This document shows positions 17,526 to 27,082 of a stretch of 64,000 nt of DNA, one piece after another. Position 1 is the stretch's first letter, and each line of letters starts with the position of its first letter. The notes below the pieces were generated by a model. The model was given only the letters and a program-made list of their open reading frames with translations. It did no database searches and had not been told where the DNA came from. A program made the translations under genes and the position numbers. Source of the DNA: Mucilaginibacter mali (GTDB lineage: Bacteria > Bacteroidota > Bacteroidia > Sphingobacteriales > Sphingobacteriaceae); assembly GCF_013283875.1 (NCBI RefSeq), contig NZ_CP054139.1, forward strand, positions 930,001-994,000, read 5' to 3'.

Positions 17526-19973
17526 TTAATCATCGTCATCTTTCTTCTTCTTCTTTTCCAATATCACAAATGCGCTGCGTTTTGGGGCTGGCATTACCGA
17601 TGCTTCGCCTTTTACATATTTCCAAACTACTTCGTTTAGTTCAATATCCGGTGCGGCATCTTCCTTGGCTAAATTCCACAATTCAGACCGGCGGCTACTT
17701 TCGTTCACTGCTACGTTTCGTTGTTCCAGATCAACCTCGGCAGATTTTGCAGTATAAGGCGTAAAATCGGGCTTGCTGGTGAAGCATTCGTAAAGTGGCA
17801 TGGCAGCAGCATCGTACTGGCTCATTGGCGGTAGACCCAGGATCAGCTCCATGGTGCGCAGTACGCCCGATGTTGAATACATGCCATGCACCACAGCATT
17901 ACGTTTTACATATGGGCCAACCACGTAAACCGGCGAACGGTGTGCATCCACATGGTCGGGGCCGTTTTGGGCGTCATCCTCCAAAATAAACACCACCGAT
18001 TCTTTCCAGATCGGGCTGTGCGACAGGTGATCGATAAACTGACCAACTGCCAGGTCGTTATCGGCAACAGCGGCTATCGGCGATATTTTGCCTTTGCGCT
18101 GGCCGCTGGTATGGTCGTTACCCAGGCGTACGGTATTAAACTGCGGTACCGCGTTTATTTTTAGTAACGAATCAAAGTCATGCTCCCAGATCGATTCGCG
18201 CAGCACATCCTTAATATCCAGCGTAAAGCCCGGCGATTGCGGGCACAAATGCCCCTGCAGCGATTTGATATTGGCCTTGCCATTTTCGGCAAACTCGCCA
18301 TAGGTGCGGTAGCTTACACCGGCACGCTTGCAATAATCCCAGATATACCCATCGCGCGGGTCGCCAATTTTGCGGGTGCCTTCGCCATCGTAATTACCAC
18401 CGCGACCGCCGTAACTGGTAGGCCAGGTCTTCTCGATAAAATCGGTAGCGTAGGCGGCCATGCTCCAGTTGTGTCCATCGCAGCTTACTTCGGCATCTAC
18501 ATAAAAGTTATCGGCCAGTACGTAGTTTGATGCGATAGCGTGCAGGTTTGGCGTAACCTTGCGCGGAAAGATACACAGCGCGCTGTCGCCATTGCCCTGT
18601 TTCATATCGCCCAAAACCTGGTCGTACGTGCGGTTTTCTTTAATAATATAAAATACGTGCTTAATTGGCGATTTATCCCCCACCTTGCGTGGTATCGGGT
18701 TGCCCGCCAGTCCATCGGCCAGGTTCACTTTATCGTTAGTGAACGGCGTGTTGGCGTAAACCTGTTTGGTATAAGCTTTCAGCTGATCGGCTGTAGGCGC
18801 GTTGATAAACGACATGGTGCCTTTAAACAAGCCGCCGATGTATTGCTCGCGGCTATTGGTAGAGCCAATGTGATGGCCGCTGTTATCGGTTTTGCTTACC
18901 GGCTGCGGGCCGTTAGGGTTAGCCATCGATGTGAAACCCTTACCGTTTGAAACAATGATCTGGTTGCCCAAAGTTTTTACATTGGTTGGATACCAGCCTA
19001 CCGGGATAAAGCCCATGCTTTGGCTATGCCCGGGGTTGCTCAGGTCGAATACCGCCAGGCAGTTGTTATCGGCATTGGCAATGTAAAGTGTCTTTTCGTT
19101 TGGCGATAAAGCTAAGCCGTTGCTGGTAGAACCGGTCAGTTTGGTTGGGTATAAAGCGGTAGATACTGTTTCCAGCACTTTATTGCTTTGGGTGTTAATT
19201 ACCGATACGCTGTTATCGTTAGCGTTGGCGGCAAATAAAAGGGTGCCTTTTTTGTTCAGCAGCAACTCGTTAGGGTGGTTGCCCACTTTAATGCTGTTTT
19301 CAATTTTGCCAGATACGGTGTTGTAAATAGCTACTTCCTCGCCACCCCATAACGATATGTAAAGTTTCTTTTCATCGGGCGATAGCAGGCAGCTATAAGC
19401 TTCGGCGGCCAGTTTAACACGGCCGGTGATGCTTTTATTTGCGGGGTCGATAGTGTAAAGGGTGTTATCCTCTTTGGTTACGGCATATAAAACGCTGTTG
19501 TCTTTTTTAAGGGCAAGGCCCGTGGCGCATATTTTGTTGGCAGGCCACGGTTTGCCAAGCGTAATGGTATCGGCTTTGCCCAGTTTATTATTCTCGATAG
19601 GGTAAACTACGATGCAATTGTTATTACCGCCCGACGCGTATATCTTTTTCTCATCGTTGCTGATGGCCAGGCCATACCACGATTTGTTGATGATCTTTGT
19701 ATCAAGTACTTTTTGGCTTTTGGCATCGATCAATTGTACCGATTGCGTGCTTTGCCCGTTATTGGTAACTGCCATCAGCTTGCCCGACGACGATAGTTGA
19801 ATATTTAACGGCAGATCGCCAAGCGGCAGCGAGTTATGCCCCGCGGGGCTCAGTTTCCAGCCGTTTGGCAGTAAAACCTGGTCGGTGCCTGATACCTTGC
19901 CCGGGGTTTGTGCAATGGTAATTTGTACAAGGCCGGCAATGGCCAGCGCTGCGGTAAAAAGTTTTCGTAACAT
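17526..19973 (-). CDS. secreted YncE-like beta-propeller / phosphoesterase fusion
   Basis: An 815-residue exported protein with a signal peptide (about 1-21). Residues ~35-370 form a seven-bladed YVTN/YncE-type beta-propeller; the repeated blade motif is seen as LAISNDEKKIYASGG, LLSPDEKKLYIS and ALSPNEKTLYIANADNN. Residues ~425-740 are a phosphoesterase domain of the PF04185 (phospholipase C/acid phosphatase) type, opening HVFYIIKENRTYDQVLGD. It contains the metal-site segments DGHNWSMAAYATDF and VFILEDDAQNGPDHVDAHRSP. The C-terminus ends in a Lys/Asp-rich tail. Substrate unknown; probably periplasmic phosphate or phosphodiester release. Monocistronic. Confidence 0.9.
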   Translation of the reverse strand: MLRKLFTAALAIAGLVQITIAQTPGKVSGTDQVLLPNGWKLSPAGHNSLPLGDLPLNIQLSSSGKLMAVTNNGQSTQSVQLIDAKSQKVLDTKIINKSWYGLAISNDEKKIYASGGNNNCIVVYPIENNKLGKADTITLGKPWPANKICATGLALKKDNSVLYAVTKEDNTLYTIDPANKSITGRVKLAAEAYSCLLSPDEKKLYISLWGGEEVAIYNTVSGKIENSIKVGNHPNELLLNKKGTLLFAANANDNSVSVINTQSNKVLETVSTALYPTKLTGSTSNGLALSPNEKTLYIANADNNCLAVFDLSNPGHSQSMGFIPVGWYPTNVKTLGNQIIVSNGKGFTSMANPNGPQPVSKTDNSGHHIGSTNSREQYIGGLFKGTMSFINAPTADQLKAYTKQVYANTPFTNDKVNLADGLAGNPIPRKVGDKSPIKHVFYIIKENRTYDQVLGDMKQGNGDSALCIFPRKVTPNLHAIASNYVLADNFYVDAEVSCDGHNWSMAAYATDFIEKTWPTSYGGRGGNYDGEGTRKIGDPRDGYIWDYCKRAGVSYRTYGEFAENGKANIKSLQGHLCPQSPGFTLDIKDVLRESIWEHDFDSLLKINAVPQFNTVRLGNDHTSGQRKGKISPIAAVADNDLAVGQFIDHLSHSPIWKESVVFILEDDAQNGPDHVDAHRSPVYVVGPYVKRNAVVHGMYSTSGVLRTMELILGLPPMSQYDAAAMPLYECFTSKPDFTPYTAKSAEVDLEQRNVAVNESSRRSELWNLAKEDAAPDIELNEVVWKYVKGEASVMPAPKRSAFVILEKKKKKDDDD

Positions 19974-20118
19974 CAGTTAATTAAATGTAACCAAAGCTAA
20001 GAAAATTGAAAGGAAATGACTGTGGGTTAACAGAAACTTAATAATGGGCTGAACCGCCACGTAATTACGAGGTACGAAACAATCTCTACGCATGTAGGAC
20101 GGCTCTGCTTATCGTTAG

Positions 20119-20258
20119 ACTCACCCCGACTGCGCTACGCTGGTCGGCCCTCTCTCCGCCTTTGGCAGAAAGAGGGCTGGCGCAATATTTGACAGTCGCA
20201 TTCCCTCTTTTCGCGCAGCGAAGAGAGGGTGGTCGGGCGAAGCCACAACCGGGTGAGT
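20119..20258. repeat. intergenic inverted repeat, family B
   Basis: Begins ACTCACCCCGACTGCGCTACG and ends with the complementary ACCGGGTGAGT. An inner stem pairs TCTCTCCGCC-side sequence with GCGAAGAGAGG-side sequence. It fills most of the gap between the phosphoesterase start and the 3' end of the acid phosphatase gene. Confidence 0.85.
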
Positions 20259-20266
20259 CTTCGCCA

Positions 20267-21061
20267 TTACTGCGCCAGTTTTATATTCGCCCGTATCACC
20301 GAATCCTTTTGCGCCGGCGTCAACTTGTAGTTAAACTTAAATAAAGCCCCTTCAAAATCGCCATAACCTGGATTAGGCAGCACGATGTATTTAGTGCCAA
20401 ATTGTTTCCTCAGCTTTTGCGTGGTGGCTTCGCGGTTTTCTTCGGATGGATGGTTATCATACAGGGCATCAAAATCGGCCAGGTTATCGCCGCAAAGCAA
20501 TACGATGTTGTATTTCTTTAATACTTCCTGCCGGCGGGTTTCCTTGCTGGACGTGGTAGTTTTCAGGATCAGGTGCGCATCGTCGGCAAAAGGGAGATGG
20601 TATAATTGCAGGTTTTTAAGCGTGCCTGCCCGCTCGTCCTCATCACGGTTGGTGATGTAGAATACCTTTACACCTTTAGCTGCGGCATATTTAAAAAAAG
20701 ATGGTGCGCCGGGTACAGTATCGGCAATGCCTTGTGCGGTCCATTTTTTCCAGGCTTTGGCATCAAACTCCTGGTTGTTAATGGCAGCGCGGGCGTCTTC
20801 GGGACTATTATCTAAAAGGGTTTCGTCAATGTCGGTTACAACGGCCAGCGGCTTGGTGCCTTTGTGCTTTACAGCCTCGTCAATACGCAGGCGGGCGATG
20901 TTGTAAGCCTGGAAGCAAAGCGCCTTATACTCGGCGGCGCGCTGCTGGTAGAGCGATGCCCATAGTTTGCCGGCGTTGGCTGTGGATAAATTTGGCGCCT
21001 GCGCGAATGAATTAATAGCAAAGCACAGCAATAACGCCGCGATAGGGTACTTGATTTTCAT
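20267..21061 (-). CDS. HAD-superfamily acid phosphatase (class B / lipoprotein e(P4)-like)
   Basis: A 264-residue periplasmic phosphatase, probably releasing phosphate from nucleotides or NMN. The signal peptide (1-21) ends SFAQ. The HAD motif I is AVVTDIDETLLDN (catalytic Asp pair), motif II is the YITNRDE segment, and motif IV is LLCGDNLADFDALYD. The order and the QQRAAEYKALCFQAYNIAR helix match the e(P4)/acid phosphatase B family. Unlike e(P4), no lipobox Cys is seen, so it is probably soluble. It is the last of three closely spaced minus-strand genes after msrA and the UPF0175 gene (27-base gap). Confidence 0.9.
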   Translation of the reverse strand: MKIKYPIAALLLCFAINSFAQAPNLSTANAGKLWASLYQQRAAEYKALCFQAYNIARLRIDEAVKHKGTKPLAVVTDIDETLLDNSPEDARAAINNQEFDAKAWKKWTAQGIADTVPGAPSFFKYAAAKGVKVFYITNRDEDERAGTLKNLQLYHLPFADDAHLILKTTTSSKETRRQEVLKKYNIVLLCGDNLADFDALYDNHPSEENREATTQKLRKQFGTKYIVLPNPGYGDFEGALFKFNYKLTPAQKDSVIRANIKLAQ

Positions 21062-21088
21062 AGGGAAGATTTTGGGTGGAAGATACCG

Positions 21089-21295
21089 TTAATAATGGTA
21101 CATCACTGCGCTGTTTTCTTTTAAACTTTGCGCGGTAAGCTCTTCAATAAAGGCCGATAGGTTGTAGCCGGCCATGTTTGCAGCCTGTTCAATACTTAGT
21201 TTACCGGTGTCGTAAAGACGGGTGGCGACAGCTGTTAAAACATCTTTTTCAGATATTTTTACACCATCCGGTAAGTTAATATTCAAAGTTTGCAT
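21089..21295 (-). CDS. UPF0175-family small protein (antitoxin-like)
   Basis: A 68-residue protein with the UPF0175 pattern: an N-terminal strand (LNINLPDGV), then AVATRLYDTGKLSIEQAANMAGYNLSAFIEELTAQ, a ribbon/helix-turn-helix-like region. Some relatives are antitoxins paired with a PIN-domain toxin, but none lies beside this gene. Start at 21295 is preferred because the longer frame to 21352 overlaps msrA. It lies 25 bases after the msrA stop and probably shares its transcript. A DNA-binding or regulatory role is inference. Confidence 0.75.
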   Translation of the reverse strand: MQTLNINLPDGVKISEKDVLTAVATRLYDTGKLSIEQAANMAGYNLSAFIEELTAQSLKENSAVMYHY

Positions 21296-21320
21296 AATCA
21301 AATATAAACATTTTTGACAA

Positions 21321-21866
21321 TTACAATACTTCTGGCTTAATTTTTTCCACAAATTCCTTAATAAATTTGTTAAGCTTGGGCTGTATCACCACCATGCAAT
21401 ATGGTTTCAATGTATTATCATTATAATAATTCTGGTGATAATCTTCGGCTTTGTAAAATTCAGACGCCGGGGTAACTTCAGTTACAATGGGCCTGTCAAA
21501 CACCTTTTCATCGGTTAGCTTTTTGATCATCTGTTCGGCCTGTTGCTTCTGTTCTTCGCTATGATAAAATATGGCCGAGCGGTATTGCGTACCTACGTCA
21601 TTACCCTGGCGGTTAAGCGTAGTGGGGTTGTGGCTTTTAAAAAATGCCAGCAGCAATTCATCGTACGAGATCGCATCCGCATCAAACTCAATGTCAATAA
21701 CTTCGGCGTGGCCGGTATCGCCATTGCAAATTTCCATATAGGTTGGGTTAATGGTATGCCCGCCTGTATAACCCGATCGTACCTTTATTACGCCTTTAAG
21801 TATTTGAAATATCGCTTCGGTGCACCAGAAGCAGCCGTTACCAAATGTTGCTTTTTGAATATTCAT
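21321..21866 (-). CDS. msrA: peptide-methionine (S)-S-oxide reductase
   Basis: Reduces methionine-S-sulfoxide in proteins using thioredoxin. The 181-residue protein has the active-site motif GNGCFWCTEAIF with catalytic Cys12, the RSGYTGGHTINPTYMEICNGDTGHAEVI block, and the FFKSHNPTTLNRQGNDVGTQYRS block, all diagnostic. No MsrB domain is fused. Start at 21866 is chosen because the family begins shortly before the catalytic Cys. A possible operon follows: msrA, UPF0175 gene, acid phosphatase. It is divergent from the MG2-like gene across 82 bases. Confidence 0.95.
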   Translation of the reverse strand: MNIQKATFGNGCFWCTEAIFQILKGVIKVRSGYTGGHTINPTYMEICNGDTGHAEVIDIEFDADAISYDELLLAFFKSHNPTTLNRQGNDVGTQYRSAIFYHSEEQKQQAEQMIKKLTDEKVFDRPIVTEVTPASEFYKAEDYHQNYYNDNTLKPYCMVVIQPKLNKFIKEFVEKIKPEVL

Positions 21867-21948
21867 ATCTGCTAAATTAACCACAAAATGTATCTTTAGT
21901 TTAATTTCACTGTCATTGTAGCCTTTTCACCTTAATAATTGCTTTTGT

Positions 21949-24408
21949 ATGATGTTTAAACTTGCCATGCGTATGGCCATCCTAATACTGCTGACGATCG
22001 GTAATATGGTTGTCCGCGCGCAAGGCAATAACCCCATGGTAGATAGCATACTGAAGCATGCTGCATATTATCATGTTAAAAACCCGGTATCGCTGATGTT
22101 CGTCCACCTGGATAAAACGGTGTATGTAAATAACGATATGATGTGGTTTACCGCTTACCTTTTGGGCGTTAAGGCGCACGAGGCTGCGGGGCACCAGGTA
22201 TTATCGGCCGCGCTGGTGAATAATAACGACCAAAAGATAGCCGTTCAGGGCCGCTTTGTAATGAGCAGGGGACTGGCTTATGGGAATATGATGATCCCGG
22301 ATAGTGTGCCGCCCGGGCATTACAGCTTTGTGGCCTATACCAACCGCATGCTGAACGGCAAGCCGCAGGTTTGCTTTGTGCAGGCCATCACCCTTAAAAC
22401 TGTTACCGAACCTAATTTTAATGTAGAACTGGCTTTGGATACCATGTATCATGATCCGGCCAATATGCGCGTATTGTTAAAAGCCGATTCGCGCAGCACG
22501 CCGCTTGATGGGGCTTCTGTCAGCTATTTTTTAGGTAAGAATGCCAAAACGCGTGTAGCGGGCAAAGCCAAAACCAACGTGATAGGCAGCTATACCATTA
22601 TGCTCCCCAGGGATCGTATCAATGCCACGCAGCATAATTTAGAGGTGCAGGTAAAATCGGGCGCTGATGTTAAAACCCTGCACCTGGATATCCCCGTAAA
22701 ACGCCCGGCCGTAGCCATCGGCTTCTACCCAGAGGGTGGGCATTTGATAGAGAACATAGTGAGCCGCGTAGGCTGGGAAGTGAAAACACCGGGTGGTACA
22801 GCCATTAAAACCGATGCGGTATTATATATAAATGGCAACCCGGCAGATACCATCCATACTGATAGTTTTGGGATGGGTGTTTTTTCCATTAACCCGCAGG
22901 TCAATGCCACCTACGCGGTTAAACTGCTGGATAATGATTACGATACCGAACTGCATCCGCTGCCTGCGGCGCTTAAGGCGGGGGTGGTGGTCCGTGTAGC
23001 CGATGCGATCATAAATGATTCGTTACGGCTCCAGTTGCGGGCGCAGCAGGTAGGGCGGGTTACGCTGCTGGTGCATAATTACCGGCAGGTATATTCGGCT
23101 ACACCGCTTACGGTATCGCAGGCGGCAAGAGGCGTAAAGGTCGATATGTCGGCAATTCCGCGCGGTATCAGCTGCATCACGGTGTTAGACAGTCTGAACC
23201 GTCCCTGCGCCGAGCGGTTGTTCTTCGCGCATTATAACCAGCGGCCCCGGCTAAGCATCAATATTGATAATACGGACCCTCTTTTACGGCAAAAGGTAAG
23301 CGTAAAACTGAAGCTGAACGAAAATAACGGACACCCGCAGCAGGGCATTGTATCGGTAGCCTGTGTGCAGGATAGCCGATTTGAGGTTAAGAACGATAAT
23401 AACATCGAAAACTATGTTTACCTGCAAAGCGAGATAGACGATCTGCCGGTAAAAGAACGCCTGATGGGCAGTGCCGAGCTCGACCTGCAATATCTGAATG
23501 AACTGCTGCTGATACGGGGCTGGAGCAAATACAAATGGCTGGATATGATGAAGACATCGGAAGCGGATACGATTATCCGCAATGACAGCTTATTCTATGC
23601 CGGAACAATAACCCATTTTGGCAATAAACTGAAAAAGCCTGTGGAAGTATTGCTGATGAAGGATTCATCAGCAATGAATATGATAGCCAGCACCGCTACC
23701 GGCGGCTTTACTTTGGCTAACAATCAGCTATATACACCGGCCGATAAAAAAGTACACCTGATCGTTAGCGGTAGCAGCAGCGATTACCTGATAGATGTGG
23801 CAGATCCATATCCGGATAGGAATAAACAACTGGCAAAGGATATCGAGCCCGTAATGTTTGAACCGCCAATTGTGCAAAGCACAAAGGAACTGGTGCTGAA
23901 AGGTTTTGAACATACCACACACCTGAAGGAGGTGGTGATCAAGTCATCAAACAGCAGGAATTTTAAGCATGGTTTTGCTGTTAATGCCAACGCCTGCGGC
24001 GATTATGTATGTCCGTACCATATCCTTAACTGCCCTAACCATACTTCGGACCCGGGTAACCACGCGCCGCAGCAGGGCGAAATGGTGCACATGGGCGGGC
24101 AAGGTTTAACACCGTATTACGGCTGCTCTGATGAAGTACCGAAAGGAGGGATGCTGATATTTCAGGGCATTTACGCCGCGCGCGAATTTTACGGTGCCGA
24201 TTACGCCAAGATCAATCCAACCGAACCAGATTACCTCTCTACCATCTGCTGGAAGCATGGTGTCGGCATCAGTTCGGAAAAGGAAACCGAGATCTCGTTT
24301 TATACCAGCGATATCACCGGCAAATTCCGCATTGTAGTGCAGGGTATTACCAATAGCGATGTGGTTTACGGCGAAGACAGCTTCACGGTGCGGAAAAAAT
24401 CACCCTGA
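21949..24408 (+). CDS. large exported MG2/macroglobulin-like protein
   Basis: An 819-residue protein with a signal peptide (about 1-25). The opening HLDKTVYVNNDMMWFTAYLLG (here residues ~55-75) is the MG2-type beta-sandwich signature of Bacteroidota macroglobulin-like proteins. Further segments such as IGFYPEGGHLIENIVSRVGWEV (~255-277) and SFGMGVFSINPQ also belong to this family. The C-terminus AAREFYGADYAK...YLSTICWKHGV...SFYTSDITGKFRIVVQG is the family's final beta-domain. Relatives often carry a TonB plug before that tail; here a shorter Cys-rich segment (about 680-715, CGDYVCPYHILNCPNH) takes its place. Probably surface or outer-membrane; function unknown. Confidence 0.8.
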   Translation: MMFKLAMRMAILILLTIGNMVVRAQGNNPMVDSILKHAAYYHVKNPVSLMFVHLDKTVYVNNDMMWFTAYLLGVKAHEAAGHQVLSAALVNNNDQKIAVQGRFVMSRGLAYGNMMIPDSVPPGHYSFVAYTNRMLNGKPQVCFVQAITLKTVTEPNFNVELALDTMYHDPANMRVLLKADSRSTPLDGASVSYFLGKNAKTRVAGKAKTNVIGSYTIMLPRDRINATQHNLEVQVKSGADVKTLHLDIPVKRPAVAIGFYPEGGHLIENIVSRVGWEVKTPGGTAIKTDAVLYINGNPADTIHTDSFGMGVFSINPQVNATYAVKLLDNDYDTELHPLPAALKAGVVVRVADAIINDSLRLQLRAQQVGRVTLLVHNYRQVYSATPLTVSQAARGVKVDMSAIPRGISCITVLDSLNRPCAERLFFAHYNQRPRLSINIDNTDPLLRQKVSVKLKLNENNGHPQQGIVSVACVQDSRFEVKNDNNIENYVYLQSEIDDLPVKERLMGSAELDLQYLNELLLIRGWSKYKWLDMMKTSEADTIIRNDSLFYAGTITHFGNKLKKPVEVLLMKDSSAMNMIASTATGGFTLANNQLYTPADKKVHLIVSGSSSDYLIDVADPYPDRNKQLAKDIEPVMFEPPIVQSTKELVLKGFEHTTHLKEVVIKSSNSRNFKHGFAVNANACGDYVCPYHILNCPNHTSDPGNHAPQQGEMVHMGGQGLTPYYGCSDEVPKGGMLIFQGIYAAREFYGADYAKINPTEPDYLSTICWKHGVGISSEKETEISFYTSDITGKFRIVVQGITNSDVVYGEDSFTVRKKSP

Positions 24409-24435
24409 ATGGTATAATATTTCGGCGGGCGTGTC

Positions 24436-24465
24436 TTTGTATATATAAGGCAATTACTAACTTCG
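24436..24465 (+). promoter_or_regulatory. putative Bacteroidota promoter for the GH2 gene
   Basis: TTTG at 24436-24439 is followed after 18 bases by TAACTTCG (24458-24465), one base from the TAnnTTTG consensus. The start codon follows at 24498. Confidence 0.5.
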
Positions 24466-24497
24466 TTTTTGTATCTATACCCAACCATCAATTCCAT

Positions 24498-26933
24498 ATG
24501 ATATTAAACCACATCTGTTTTAAACAAGGCAAGCTGTTAGCGCTTGCTTTAACTGTATTATTTACAGTAAAAGGCTACGGTCAACAAAGTCGCACTACTG
24601 TCGATTTTGATGCCGGCTGGCGCTTTCACCTGGGCGATGTAGACAATGGCCAGGAAGCATCAATTGCCGATAAAAGCTGGCGCCTGCTCAACCTCCCGCA
24701 CGATTGGAGCATCGAAGGCGAATTTAGCAAAGATAACCCCGCTACACCCGAAGGCGGCGCGCTGCCGGGCGGTATTGGCTGGTACCGCAAAACATTTACC
24801 GTGCCTGCAACATCAAAAGGCAAGCAGGTATATATTGATTTCGATGGCGTTTACCAAAAAAGCGATGTATGGATCAATGGGCATCATTTGGGCTTCCGTC
24901 CCAACGGTTATATCTCGTTCCGTTACGAGTTGACACCTTATTTAAAATACGGCGCGGCCAATGTGATAGCCGTTAAGGTTGATAATGCAAGCCAGCCAAA
25001 CTCGCGCTGGTATTCAGGTTCGGGAATTTACCGCAACGTGTGGCTGGTAACTACCAATAAAGTGGCGATAGATCACTGGGGGACTTTTATTACCACGCCA
25101 AAAGTGAGTAAAGAGCAGGCCAGTGTAGAGTTGCAGGTGAACATCCGCAACAGTGGCAAACCACAAATGGTTGATATGACCACCACCATTTATGACGCGC
25201 AGGGTAAAACCATAACCAGCACGGGCAATAAAGTGAACCTGGCCGATAGTATTACTACGATGCACCAGCAGTTTAAAATGGCTGCGCCAAATTTATGGTC
25301 GGACAAGCGCCCGTACCTGTATAAGGCTGTAACCAAAGTTTATAACGGCAAAGTATTGACCGATAGCTATACCACCAATTTTGGTGTCCGTTATTTTGAT
25401 TTTAATGCCGATAATGGCTTCAGCTTAAACGGTGTACCGACCAAGATCTTAGGCGTGTGCGACCACCACGATCTGGGTAGCCTTGGTTCGGCCGTGAGTG
25501 TGCGTGCTACCGAGCGTCAACTGGAGATACTGAAAGCCATGGGCTGTAATGCTATCCGTACATCGCACAATCCCCCATCGCCCGAATTATTAGATCTGTG
25601 CGATAAAATGGGCTTCATCGTGATGGACGAAGCTTTTGACGTTTGGGAACGCACCAAAGAAAAATACGATTATGCCATATTTTTTAAAGAGTGGCACAAA
25701 CGCGACCTGGAAGACCAGATATTGCGCGACCGCAACCACCCCAGTGTAATCATTTGGAGCATGGGTAACGAGATCCCCGAGCAGGGCCGCCCACGCGCCG
25801 GCGAACTGGCTACCGAAATGGCGGCGATTATCCATAAGCTGGATACCAGTCGCCCATTAAGCACCGCTAACAACAACCCCGATACCACTAACAAGATCAT
25901 CAAATCGGGCGCGGTTGATTTGGTGGGCTATAACTACCACTTCCGCGATTATCCAAACTTTCACAAACGTTACCCGGGCAAGATCTTCATTGGGTCGGAA
26001 ACTACATCGGCGCTGGAAACCCGTGGTTATTATGATATGCCGCCAAAGCTGGATAGCATTCGCCGCTGGCCGGTAAAAGGTAATTATAACGACCACGTGA
26101 ACATGAATGCCGACAATACCGTATCGGCCTATGATAACGTATCGGCCCCATGGGCATCAACGCACGAAGAAAGCTGGAAACCGATCAAGAAATACCCTTT
26201 CCTGTCAGGCATGTTCATCTGGACTGGTTTTGATTACCTGGGCGAACCCACACCATACACCTGGCCGTCGCGCAGTTCGTACTTTGGCATCATCGACCTG
26301 GCGGGTTTTCCTAAGGATGTTTATTACATGTACCAAAGCGAGTGGACCGACAAAACCGTGCTGCACATCCTGCCGCACTGGAACTGGGAAGCAGGCAAAA
26401 CTATACAGGTTTGGGCCTATTATAACCATGCCGATGAAGTGGAATTGTTCCTGAATGGCAAATCGCTGGGTAAAAAAGCCAAACAGGGCGACGACCTGCA
26501 TATCTCATGGGGCGTACCTTTCGAGCCGGGCACGTTGAAAGCCGTATCATACAAGGATGGCAAAGTGGTTAAAACAACCGAGGTGCACACTGCCGGTCCG
26601 GCCGCTAAAATTGAACTGGTTGCCGATAGAAAGAACATCAAGGCAGATGGTAAGGATATGTCGTTTGTTACTGTTAGGATACTGGACAAGGACGGCAATA
26701 TCGTACCTAATGCCGATAACAAAGTTAACTTTAAACTAAAAGGCAATGCCTTTATAGCTGGTGTAGACAACGGCGACCCGGTAAGCCACGATCCGTTTAA
26801 AGCCGATTACCGCAAGGCTTTCCACGGTTTGGCGTTGGCCATTTTGCAGTCGAACGCTAAAGCAGGGGCTATTACCTTTACCGCTACGGCGGATGGATTA
26901 GCGCCGGCAACCGTTACTTTGCAGGCGAAGTAA
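24498..26933 (+). CDS. glycoside hydrolase family 2 beta-galactosidase-like enzyme
   Basis: An 811-residue exported glycosidase with a signal peptide (about 1-28). The sugar-binding domain (~35-215) opens with DAGWRFHLGD and contains LPHDWSIEG. An Ig-like domain follows, then a TIM barrel with VCDHHDLGSLG, CNAIRTSHNPPSPE, the acid/base Glu in IIWSMGNEIPEQG (near residue 425) and the nucleophile Glu in IFIGSETTSALETRG (near 500). After the barrel come a DUF4982-type domain (HWNWEAGKTIQVWAYYNHADEVELFLNG) and a C-terminal Ig-like domain from about 705. It probably acts in the periplasm on beta-linked galactose or similar; specificity cannot be read. It stands alone, with promoter and terminator on either side. 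Confidence 0.92.
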   Translation: MILNHICFKQGKLLALALTVLFTVKGYGQQSRTTVDFDAGWRFHLGDVDNGQEASIADKSWRLLNLPHDWSIEGEFSKDNPATPEGGALPGGIGWYRKTFTVPATSKGKQVYIDFDGVYQKSDVWINGHHLGFRPNGYISFRYELTPYLKYGAANVIAVKVDNASQPNSRWYSGSGIYRNVWLVTTNKVAIDHWGTFITTPKVSKEQASVELQVNIRNSGKPQMVDMTTTIYDAQGKTITSTGNKVNLADSITTMHQQFKMAAPNLWSDKRPYLYKAVTKVYNGKVLTDSYTTNFGVRYFDFNADNGFSLNGVPTKILGVCDHHDLGSLGSAVSVRATERQLEILKAMGCNAIRTSHNPPSPELLDLCDKMGFIVMDEAFDVWERTKEKYDYAIFFKEWHKRDLEDQILRDRNHPSVIIWSMGNEIPEQGRPRAGELATEMAAIIHKLDTSRPLSTANNNPDTTNKIIKSGAVDLVGYNYHFRDYPNFHKRYPGKIFIGSETTSALETRGYYDMPPKLDSIRRWPVKGNYNDHVNMNADNTVSAYDNVSAPWASTHEESWKPIKKYPFLSGMFIWTGFDYLGEPTPYTWPSRSSYFGIIDLAGFPKDVYYMYQSEWTDKTVLHILPHWNWEAGKTIQVWAYYNHADEVELFLNGKSLGKKAKQGDDLHISWGVPFEPGTLKAVSYKDGKVVKTTEVHTAGPAAKIELVADRKNIKADGKDMSFVTVRILDKDGNIVPNADNKVNFKLKGNAFIAGVDNGDPVSHDPFKADYRKAFHGLALAILQSNAKAGAITFTATADGLAPATVTLQAK

Positions 26934-26945
26934 GTTAAAAAACAC

Positions 26946-26982
26946 AAACAGGAAAAGGCGCTATCAGCGCCTTTTCCTGTTT
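26946..26982 (+). terminator. terminator after the GH2 gene
   Basis: AAACAGGAAAAGGCGC and GCGCCTTTTCCTGTTT form a perfect 16-bp stem around the loop TATCA, 12 bases after the stop codon. Confidence 0.85.
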
Positions 26983-26991
26983 TCACCCACC

Positions 26992-27076
26992 CGTCATGCT
27001 GAGCGCGAGCGAAGCATCCCCGATAAGCACAAAGCGATAATGCGTAGCGGGAATCCTTCACTATCGCTATCCAGAC
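26992..27076. repeat. degenerate inverted repeat, family A
   Basis: The left arm begins CGTCATGCTGAGCGCGAGCG; the right arm (27051-27076) is a decayed complement, GAATCCTTCACTATCGCTAT. It directly adjoins a family B element, so two repeat types sit together here. Confidence 0.75.
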
Positions 27077-27082
27077 GTGAAT

